In this document: piece by piece, positions 1-5,255 of the stretch
Numbering within the stretch: the stretch's first letter is position 1
Layout: every line of letters begins with the position of its first letter
Assembly (NCBI RefSeq): GCF_001889065.1
Contig: NZ_LWHB01000181.1
Coordinates: forward strand, 1-5,255
DNA length: 5,255 bases
From: Suttonella ornithocola
Lineage (GTDB): Bacteria > Pseudomonadota > Gammaproteobacteria > Cardiobacteriales > Cardiobacteriaceae
Direction: 5' to 3'
The notes under the pieces: generated by a model
Database searches by the model: none
Told to the model about the DNA's origin: nothing
Seen by the model: the letters and a program-made list of their open reading frames with translations, nothing else
Program-made: the position numbers and the translations under genes

Positions 1-58
1 TTTTACTCATTTTATAGTTTTTTAGGTTGGAAAATAGGATGATTTATCAATAGATTTT
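1..58. other. A/T-rich flank downstream of ydiJ
   Basis: The stretch after the ydiJ stop has no clear hairpin terminator. A minus-strand ATG at 8-10 (ATGAGTAAAA running off the edge) could begin a neighbouring gene but has no Shine-Dalgarno. All three plus frames also allow the tail of a convergent gene. Nothing here is assignable. Confidence 0.3.
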
Positions 59-3022
59 CTATGCTATCGGGGTTTCAATGGCTTTTAGTAAAGCTTGTAG
101 CGGATGCTGCAAATCGGTATTTACCATACGCTTGGTTTGTGAACGGCAGGAATAGCCGGTTGTGAGTAGGCGTTCACCATATTCATGTACGGGCTGTTGC
201 CAAGATAGAGCGAATAAGCCTTCAGAGGATTGGCGGTGTTCAATTTCGTGTCCATAGGTACCCGCCATGCCGCAGCATCCTGTCGCAACGAGTTTTAAAT
301 CCAAGCCAAAATGGAAGAAGATTTCTTGCCATTGTCGGGTGCTGGCAGGTAGCTGGGTCTTTTCGGTACAGTGTCCTGCAAGGTAGTAGGTTTCGCCGCG
401 TTTTGCTAAGGCTGGGCGGTCGTTTAGATATTGAATCAACCATTCTTGAGGCAAAAGAACGTTATGTGCTTTTCCGCTGTCTTTGGCATATTCTTGACGA
501 TAGACGAGCGTCATGGCAGGATCAAGTCCAATGAGCGGAAAGCCTGTTTCAGCGGCTTTGCTGAGTAAGTGGTTGTTCTTTTTTCTTAATGCACGGAATT
601 GTTTGAGAAAACCATGAACGTGTAAGGGCTTGCCGTTAGGGAAGTAAGGTAAGATGTAGGCTTTGAAAGAGAGAGCTTTCAGTAGTTTGAGCCAATCTAG
701 AAAAACAGGGGTGTCAAAGTAACGCGTAAAGGCGTCTTGTACCAAGATAACGCTGTTTGCTGAGGCGTTATTGAGTTCAGAGAGGTTTTTATTTTCTAAG
801 AGTGTTGCTCCGAGTGCGGCTAAATTGGCTTTTGCTTCTGGATGAAGAAGGGGTGGGTCGCACAGTTTGAAAAATTGTTTGTTTATCCAGCGAACAAGGG
901 AAAACCGCATGGTGGCATTATATAGGCTAGAGAAGCGTACCATTAATGGAATAAAGTATTCTAAGTAGCCAATAAGGTAATCTCTTACTGGGCGGCGATA
1001 GCGCTGATGGTAAGCAAATAAAAATCTTGCTTTGCTATCTGGAATATCCACTTTAATTGGACACTGTCCTGCGCAGGATTTGCAAGATAGGCAACCATGC
1101 AAGGCATCATAGACTTCTTTTTCAAAGGCGGGTTCTAGACTGTCATCGGCTTGCCGACGTAGCCATTCTTTAACGAGCATGGCGCGTCCTTTGGGGGAAT
1201 GCACTCGGTCGCGTGTGATTTTCCAAGAGGGGCACATGGGGTCATCGAATGCAAAGTTAAAACAAGCGCCATTGCCGTTACAATGCATGGTATTGCCGTA
1301 GTGTTGCCAGTCAGAAAGGGGGATGTGTTTGTCTTTGTCGCCTCTAAAGGGAATGGCGGTTAGTGGCGTTAAATTGGCGTCGCTTTCTAATGGGGTGGCG
1401 ATTTTACCAGGGTTGAGTTGGTTATGGGGGTCAAAGAGGGTTTTGACGGTTTGGATGAGTATCCAGCTGTCGCCGAAGAATTTGGGCGCATATTCTGAGC
1501 GTAAGCCTTTTCCGTGTTCTCCCCATAGAACGCCGCCGTATTGATGAGTGAGTTCAACGACTTTTTCGGTTACTGTAGTGAGAATTTCGCTGGCTTTTTC
1601 GTCTTTCATATCAATGAGCGGGCGGACGTGTAAAACGCCTGCGTCAACGTGCCCAAACATGCCGTAATCTAAGCCCATATCATCTAATACTGCGCGAAAT
1701 TCGAGAATAAAATCGGCGAGATGCTCTGGTGGAACGGCGGTATCTTCGACAAAGGGTTGGGGGCGTTTTTCACCTTGCACGTTGCCAAGCAGCCCTACTG
1801 CGCGCTTGCGCATGGCATAGATGTGTCCAATGGCGACATCTCCGCGTGCCACGGTTTTGCTTAATCGAATGACGCTTTCATCGTTTTCTAAATGTTCAAG
1901 AATTTTCGCAATTCTGGCTTCTAAGTGTTCTTCTTCATCTGCATGGATTTCCATGAGGTTAATGCCCATGACCGGCGTATCTGCGGTTTGTGGGAAGTAA
2001 TCCGCCACGCTTTCCCAAACGATATCGTCTTTGGCAAGTCCTAGCACTTTGGAATCAACGGTTTCAATGGATAAGGGTTGTTGTGAAAGTAGGGCTTTGG
2101 CATCTTCTAACGCGGATTGAAAGTTTGCATAGCCAATGTTTATCAACGCGCGATGTTTTGGTAGGGGTAGGACGTTTAGCGTGGCTTCGGTAATCATTCC
2201 TAAAGAGCCCTCAGATCCACAAATAACGCTATTGATGTTAAAGGTTTTTTCAGTGAGTAAGTTGGGTAGGTCATAGCCAGTGAGCGCACGTGTGAGCTTA
2301 GGAAAGCTGGATTGGATTTGTTCGCTGTGCTTGTCAGCTAAGTCAAAAAGTTGTCGATATAGATATTGTTGTGCTGCAGATTTATTGATGATGTGTGTTT
2401 CCCAATCGTTACGCGGTAAAGGTTCGGCATCTAATACTTCGCCGCCAAGCAAAACGGTAGATAAGGCTAAAACGTGATCATGGGTTTTGCCGTAACGTAG
2501 GCTGCCTTGACCGCTTGCATCGGTGTTAATCATTCCACCAATGGTGGCGCGATTAGAGGTGGAAAGCTCTGGTGCAAAGAATAAGCCGTAGGATTTTAAA
2601 GCAGCATTGAGCTGGTCTTTTACTACACCGGCTTGTACTCGAGCAGTTCGAGCAACAGGATCAATTTGAATGATTTGATTCATGTAGCGAGAAATATCTA
2701 CAATCATTCCATTGGTTAGGGATTGTCCATTGGTTCCTGTACCGCCGCCACGCGCGGTGAGATGGATATCTTTAAAAACGGGTTCTGCGATAAGCTGCAT
2801 GATGATTTGCACATCAGCCGTTGTCCGTGGAAATAAAATTGCTTGTGGACGGCATTCGTAAACAGAGTTATCTGTGGAATAGACGGTGAGTTGAGCATCT
2901 TTTTGGGTAATGTCGCCAGAAAATTTTGATTGGCTAAGTGCTTGTAGAAATTGTGTTGTCAGTGATGATGTTTGTGTCATAGCGATGACAAGATGAATAA
3001 ACTTGGGCAGAAATTGTGCCAT
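59..3022 (-). CDS. ydiJ: YdiJ-type FAD/Fe-S dehydrogenase (D-2-hydroxyglutarate dehydrogenase family)
   Basis: This 987-residue protein is collinear with E. coli YdiJ (about 1018 aa), which oxidises D-2-hydroxyglutarate to 2-oxoglutarate. An FAD-binding domain spans roughly 55-285, with the pyrophosphate loop RGGGTGTNGQS at 91-101 and PELSTSNRATIGG at 151-163. An FAD-oxidase C-terminal domain spans about 290-540. It carries GHVDAGVLH (H458, H465) and WGEHGKG (E502, H503), the positions that bind metal and substrate in D2HGDH enzymes. A ferredoxin-like segment follows, with C581, C587, C597 and CLSCKSCAGQCP (C644, C647, C650, C654). The last 230 residues resemble a degenerate CCG domain (C885, C916-C917, C959). 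There is no signal peptide, so it is probably cytoplasmic or peripheral to the membrane. Most of the size difference from E. coli is a shorter linker near 625-640. The start is uncertain. Met1 has AGCAGG 12 bases upstream. Met15 (start at 2980) has no visible Shine-Dalgarno but gives an N-terminus nearer the family's. No frameshift is seen. Confidence 0.93.
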   Translation of the reverse strand: MAQFLPKFIHLVIAMTQTSSLTTQFLQALSQSKFSGDITQKDAQLTVYSTDNSVYECRPQAILFPRTTADVQIIMQLIAEPVFKDIHLTARGGGTGTNGQSLTNGMIVDISRYMNQIIQIDPVARTARVQAGVVKDQLNAALKSYGLFFAPELSTSNRATIGGMINTDASGQGSLRYGKTHDHVLALSTVLLGGEVLDAEPLPRNDWETHIINKSAAQQYLYRQLFDLADKHSEQIQSSFPKLTRALTGYDLPNLLTEKTFNINSVICGSEGSLGMITEATLNVLPLPKHRALINIGYANFQSALEDAKALLSQQPLSIETVDSKVLGLAKDDIVWESVADYFPQTADTPVMGINLMEIHADEEEHLEARIAKILEHLENDESVIRLSKTVARGDVAIGHIYAMRKRAVGLLGNVQGEKRPQPFVEDTAVPPEHLADFILEFRAVLDDMGLDYGMFGHVDAGVLHVRPLIDMKDEKASEILTTVTEKVVELTHQYGGVLWGEHGKGLRSEYAPKFFGDSWILIQTVKTLFDPHNQLNPGKIATPLESDANLTPLTAIPFRGDKDKHIPLSDWQHYGNTMHCNGNGACFNFAFDDPMCPSWKITRDRVHSPKGRAMLVKEWLRRQADDSLEPAFEKEVYDALHGCLSCKSCAGQCPIKVDIPDSKARFLFAYHQRYRRPVRDYLIGYLEYFIPLMVRFSSLYNATMRFSLVRWINKQFFKLCDPPLLHPEAKANLAALGATLLENKNLSELNNASANSVILVQDAFTRYFDTPVFLDWLKLLKALSFKAYILPYFPNGKPLHVHGFLKQFRALRKKNNHLLSKAAETGFPLIGLDPAMTLVYRQEYAKDSGKAHNVLLPQEWLIQYLNDRPALAKRGETYYLAGHCTEKTQLPASTRQWQEIFFHFGLDLKLVATGCCGMAGTYGHEIEHRQSSEGLFALSWQQPVHEYGERLLTTGYSCRSQTKRMVNTDLQHPLQALLKAIETPIA

Positions 3023-3054
3023 AAACTGATTATGCCTGCTGAAAAAACAAAAAC

Positions 3055-3083
3055 ATTATATTTTTCATCTTGTTAAAAGTTTA
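3055..3083 (-). promoter_or_regulatory. ydiJ: Candidate sigma70 promoter for ydiJ
   Basis: On the minus strand a perfect TATAAT occupies 3055-3060. With a 17-base spacer the -35 position is 3078-3083, reading TAAACT, which matches TTGACA at only three of six places. Transcription would begin near 3048 and give a leader of about 25 bases carrying AGCAGG, which supports Met1 as a usable start. The -35 region lies inside the inverted repeat at 3069-3091, so a bound protein could compete with RNA polymerase. The -10 is clear; the promoter as a whole is inferred. Confidence 0.5.
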
Positions 3084-3091
3084 ATAACAAG
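3069..3091. repeat. Interrupted inverted repeat in the divergent control region
   Basis: CTTGTTA (3069-3075) and its exact complement TAACAAG (3085-3091) flank a 9-base A/T spacer. A smaller repeat, TTAAA-AG-TTTAA (3073-3084), is nested inside it. The element overlaps the -35 position of the ydiJ promoter, where an operator would be expected. No regulator family is identified, and without a T-run on either side it is not a convincing terminator. Confidence 0.5.
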
Positions 3092-3098
3092 GTATCAA
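3070..3098 (+). promoter_or_regulatory. Weak possible upstream plus-strand promoter
   Basis: TTGTTA (3070-3075) and TATCAA (3093-3098) are separated by exactly 17 bases, each matching four of six consensus positions. If active, transcription would begin near 3105 and the mRNA would carry a leader of about 118 bases, including the whole hairpin at 3201-3224. A/T-rich DNA readily gives such matches by chance, so this is only a possibility. Confidence 0.2.
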
Positions 3099-3196
3099 CA
3101 ATTTTTGTGCAGAAATGACGATTTATAAAGCTAGCTGTTTAATTCTTTAAATAATTTTTTTTGGGTAAAAAATAAACAGTTTTTTTGCGCATTATT

Positions 3197-3202
3197 TATA
3201 AT
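3197..3202 (+). promoter_or_regulatory. Candidate -10 box for the transporter (and rclA) transcript
   Basis: A perfect TATAAT lies 20 bases before the ATG at 3223, which puts the transcription start near 3209 and leaves a leader of about 14 bases. There is no good -35: the 17-base-spacer position 3174-3179 reads AAACAG, and no TGn extension precedes the -10. A run of seven T (3180-3186) fills part of the spacer. Such a promoter may need an activator, or may be weak. Confidence 0.45.
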
Positions 3203-3224
3203 AGCATTTTTTGGAAAATGCTAT
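3201..3224. repeat. Perfect inverted repeat over the transporter's translation start
   Basis: ATAGCATTTT (3201-3210) and AAAATGCTAT (3215-3224) are perfectly complementary across the four-base loop TTGG (3211-3214). The right arm contains the first two bases of the ATG at 3223. The Shine-Dalgarno GGAA (3213-3216) sits in the loop and first stem bases. The left arm begins within the -10 box. As RNA it would be a hairpin that hides the start codon. As DNA it is a symmetric site at the transcription start. Confidence 0.75.
3213..3216 (+). promoter_or_regulatory. Ribosome binding site deciding the transporter start
   Basis: GGAA lies 6 bases before ATG 3223, a normal spacing, and nothing comparable precedes the in-frame TTG at 3211. 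It overlaps the loop of the inverted repeat at 3201-3224. Confidence 0.6.
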
Positions 3225-4122
3225 GTCTGAAACGGCTAAAGGGGTGTGGATTTGTTTATCCGCTCAAGGGTTATTTGGTGTGTTATATCTCTTTAGTCGT
3301 TGGATGATGCCATTGTCGGGTACACAGGTATATGCGTTGCGTGTGCCTTTAATGTTCTTGGGGTTATTAGTGATTGTTAGGCTCACAATTGGCGTTCGAG
3401 GACTATGGCGCTTTTATCAGCAACATTTACAGCATAATCTCAAAGATTGGGGATTGATGCTTTTAGGAAGTGCTTTATTTCATCTTCAAATGTGGTTGTT
3501 TATGTGGGCGCCCGTTAATGGAGAGGGAATCAACACCGCAATGGGCTATTTTTTACTTCCGCTAGTGATGGTTTTCATTGGTTGGTTAATGGGGGAAAAG
3601 TTAAATCGCTGGCAAATAGCAGCGTTAGTTTTTGCAGCAACGGGCGTTGGCTATGAATGGTGGATGAGTAAGGCTTTTTCTTGGACAACAGCTTTAGTGG
3701 CGATAGGATTTCCAGCTTATTATTTATTGCGCCGTTGGATGAGGGTTGGGGCATTAGAAGGATTAGTGTTTGATTTGGCGGTGATGACGTTGCCGTGTTT
3801 ATATTGGATTGCTACTGATAAATGGATAGTAGATGTGATTACTCATGAAGCGAAATTTTATGCATTATTGCCTTTATTAGGTATTATCAGTGCGTTAGGG
3901 CAATATGCGAATATGCAATCAAATTTGCTATTACCCATGAGTTTGTTTGGTATGCTGAGCTATTTAGAGCCAGCTTTACTATTTTTGGCAGCGGTAGTGA
4001 TATTAGCAACACCAATGAGCGCCAGTGCAATAGTGAGCTATAGCTTGATTTGGGCGGCGCTAGGTCTGTTGACGATTAGTGCTTTTCGTCGTTGGAGATG
4101 GCGTTATCGTCATCTTCCTTGA
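3223..4122 (+). CDS. EamA/DMT-superfamily permease, RarD-like
   Basis: This 299-residue, very hydrophobic protein has about ten predicted membrane helices, near residues 7-25, 37-55, 76-94, 103-123, 130-147, 152-170, 178-196, 212-230, 236-260 and 267-286. The tail is strongly basic (RRWRWRYRH), as expected for a cytoplasmic end. Length and helix count fit the drug/metabolite transporter superfamily with two EamA repeats. RarD-like marks include GYFLLPL (109-115 region), GEKLNRWQ (124-131) and LFGMLSYLEPALLFL (241-255), which align with GYFINPL, GERFRRMQ and LGFFQYIGPTLMFL in E. coli RarD. Overall similarity looks low, so rarD orthology is not claimed and the substrate is unknown. ATG at 3223 is chosen over the in-frame TTG at 3211 because GGAA (3213-3216) lies 6 bases before it and the likely transcription start (about 3209) leaves almost no leader for TTG. 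It lies 51 bases upstream of the rclA-like gene on the same strand. Confidence 0.85.
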   Translation: MSETAKGVWICLSAQGLFGVLYLFSRWMMPLSGTQVYALRVPLMFLGLLVIVRLTIGVRGLWRFYQQHLQHNLKDWGLMLLGSALFHLQMWLFMWAPVNGEGINTAMGYFLLPLVMVFIGWLMGEKLNRWQIAALVFAATGVGYEWWMSKAFSWTTALVAIGFPAYYLLRRWMRVGALEGLVFDLAVMTLPCLYWIATDKWIVDVITHEAKFYALLPLLGIISALGQYANMQSNLLLPMSLFGMLSYLEPALLFLAAVVILATPMSASAIVSYSLIWAALGLLTISAFRRWRWRYRHLP

Positions 4123-4173
4123 AAAAGAGATAAAACACGCCATTTAGTAATGAGTTATTCATTGGAGAATGTG
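4123..4173 (+). other. Short gap between the transporter and rclA, no terminator seen
   Basis: This 51-base gap has no GC-rich stem followed by a T-run, so read-through from the transporter gene into rclA is likely. A weak five-base inverted repeat, AATGA-GTTAT-TCATT (4149-4163), lies directly before the Shine-Dalgarno. It is too A/T-rich to be stable on its own. No convincing separate rclA promoter was found. Confidence 0.5.
4164..4167 (+). promoter_or_regulatory. rclA: Ribosome binding site deciding the rclA start
   Basis: GGAG lies 6 bases before ATG 4174 and only 3 before GTG 4171, and it lies downstream of the in-frame ATG at 4150. It therefore selects 4174, in agreement with the RclA N-terminal length. 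Confidence 0.8.
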
Positions 4174-5255
4174 ATGCGTCAAGTAGAAAATTTAATTATT
4201 GGTTTTGGTAAAGCTGGTAAAACTTTAGCAGGTGATTTAGCGAAAGCGGGTCAGTCTGTAATTTTAGTAGAAGCCTCGTCTAAGATGTATGGCGGAACGT
4301 GTATCAATATTGGCTGTATTCCGTCTAAAAAATTGGCTTTTTTAGCGCACGAAAAAGCTGCTGAGACTGGGCTTGCTTTTGAACAGGCGGTTGTACAGAA
4401 AGATAAATTGATTTCTGCGCTAAACAAAGCGAACTATGAAAAGGTAGCAAAGGTTGCTGAGGTAATCACTGGAAAGGCAACATTTAAGGATGCGCATACG
4501 GTAGAAATTTCTTTAGCAGATGGGGGAGAGGAAACCATTCAAGCAGAAAGAATTTTCATCAATACGGGAGCAAGTAATTGGCAACCACCAATTGAAGGGG
4601 TTGAAAACAATCCTTATATTTTAGATAGCACGGCTTTGATGGAATTAGAAAAAACACCAGAGCATTTAGTCATTGTTGGCGGTGGCTATATCGGTTTAGA
4701 GTTTGCGTTTACCCTGTCTAGCTTTGGCAGCAAAGTTACCATTTTAGAAACGCTTGATACGTTTTTACCGCGTGAAGACAGAGAAATTGCCGCTGAACTC
4801 GAAAAAATTATGAATAAACGTAATATTCATGTTCGCTTAAATCAAAAAGTCAAACGCATCGAGGCTTCAGATACGCAGGCAATTGTTCATACAGCAGATG
4901 ATACGCTCACTGCTGATGCCGTCTTAATTGCAACCGGTCGCCGTGCAAATGTAGAAGGCTTAGGCTTAGAGAAAGCAGGCGTAGAATTGGCAGAGCGTGG
5001 GCATATTGCAGTCAATGATAAATTGCAAACGAGCCAGCCTCATATTTGGGCAATGGGGGATGTTGCTGGTAGCCCGCAGTTTACCTATATTTCTTTAGAC
5101 GATTATCGAATTGTTAAAGATCAATTATTAGGGGAAGGAAAAAGAACAACCAAAGGTCGGACGTTTCCTTATGCGGTATTTGTGCAGCCACCATTAGCCA
5201 ATGTCGGCTTAACGGAAGCACAAGCCAAAGAAAAAGGAATAACAGTTAAAACGGC
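4174..5255 (+). CDS. rclA: RclA-type flavoprotein disulfide reductase, 3' truncated by window end
   Basis: This entry translates to 360 codons plus two bases with no stop. E. coli RclA is about 441 aa, so roughly 80 residues are missing, including most of the dimerisation domain and any C-terminal catalytic residues. The first FAD/NAD fold begins with IIGFGKAGKT (8-17). The redox-active pair sits in GGTCINIGCIPSKK as C43 and C48, the same numbering as E. coli RclA. Other marks are INTGA (129-133), the NAD(P)H-binding GGGYIGLE (169-176), LIATGRR (251-257) and the FAD-contacting WAMGDVAG (292-299). FTYISLDDYRIV and LLGEGKR match RclA closely and separate it from lipoamide dehydrogenase or mercuric reductase. 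In E. coli RclA is a cytoplasmic flavoenzyme that reduces Cu(II) and protects against hypochlorous acid. ATG 4174 is favoured by GGAG at 4164-4167 and by matching length before IIGFG. An in-frame ATG at 4150 and GTG at 4171 lack suitable sites. No RclR regulator, rclB or rclC is visible here. Confidence 0.92.
   Translation, partial: MRQVENLIIGFGKAGKTLAGDLAKAGQSVILVEASSKMYGGTCINIGCIPSKKLAFLAHEKAAETGLAFEQAVVQKDKLISALNKANYEKVAKVAEVITGKATFKDAHTVEISLADGGEETIQAERIFINTGASNWQPPIEGVENNPYILDSTALMELEKTPEHLVIVGGGYIGLEFAFTLSSFGSKVTILETLDTFLPREDREIAAELEKIMNKRNIHVRLNQKVKRIEASDTQAIVHTADDTLTADAVLIATGRRANVEGLGLEKAGVELAERGHIAVNDKLQTSQPHIWAMGDVAGSPQFTYISLDDYRIVKDQLLGEGKRTTKGRTFPYAVFVQPPLANVGLTEAQAKEKGITVKT

Noticed and set aside
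1..10. Possible start of a minus-strand gene (ATGAGTAAAA)
   Set aside because: Only ten bases are visible and no Shine-Dalgarno precedes it, so no gene can be supported.
240..2898. Several 60-73 codon open frames lying inside ydiJ on both strands
   Set aside because: They fall wholly within a well-conserved long gene in other frames, show no recognisable domains, and are the expected by-products of its codon use.
3211..3222. In-frame TTG start four codons upstream of the transporter's ATG
   Set aside because: It has no ribosome binding site, lies about two bases from the likely transcription start, and is itself the hairpin loop.
4149..4163. AATGA/TCATT hairpin before rclA as a terminator
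   Set aside because: The stem is five A/T-rich pairs and is followed by the Shine-Dalgarno, not a T-run.
4150..4173. In-frame ATG (4150) and GTG (4171) as alternative rclA starts
   Set aside because: GGAG at 4164-4167 is correctly spaced only for ATG 4174, and that start reproduces the RclA N-terminal length and C43/C48 numbering.
1..5255. DNA uptake sequences, CRISPR repeats, tRNA genes, IS ends
   Set aside because: I looked for AAGTGCGGT, GCCGTCTGAA, regularly spaced repeats, tRNA-like segments and terminal inverted repeats by eye and found none; a near match GAGTGCGGC in ydiJ is not exact.

Overview
The window reads as ordinary chromosomal DNA from an AT-leaning gammaproteobacterium. The evidence is two proteins that align almost collinearly with Escherichia coli YdiJ and RclA as I remember them. 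I cannot name a genus: I saw no Haemophilus-type or Neisseria-type DNA uptake sequence, and no rRNA, tRNA, insertion sequence, CRISPR array, prophage or toxin-antitoxin gene.

Layout. Bases 1-58 are a short A/T-rich gap with no supported gene. Bases 59-3022, on the minus strand, hold one long gene for a YdiJ-type flavin and iron-sulfur dehydrogenase (D-2-hydroxyglutarate dehydrogenase family). Bases 3023-3222 are an A/T-rich divergent control region with a perfect TATAAT box facing each way and two inverted repeats. Bases 3223-4122, on the plus strand, encode a ten-helix membrane transporter of the EamA/RarD type. After a 51-base gap with no visible terminator, 4174-5255 hold the first 360 codons of an RclA-type flavoprotein disulfide reductase, cut off by the window end.

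How the genes may work together. YdiJ is expected to reoxidise D-2-hydroxyglutarate to 2-oxoglutarate and pass the electrons on through flavin and iron-sulfur centres. RclA is a cytoplasmic NAD(P)H-dependent flavoenzyme tied in E. coli to Cu(II) reduction and survival of hypochlorous acid. The transporter and rclA are probably co-transcribed. YdiJ is transcribed away from them and need not share a function.

I see no undescribed multi-gene system here. The best unexplained structure is a perfect 10-bp-arm inverted repeat (3201-3224) that covers the ribosome binding site and start codon of the transporter gene. Next come an interrupted palindrome in the ydiJ promoter and the unusual cysteine pattern of YdiJ.
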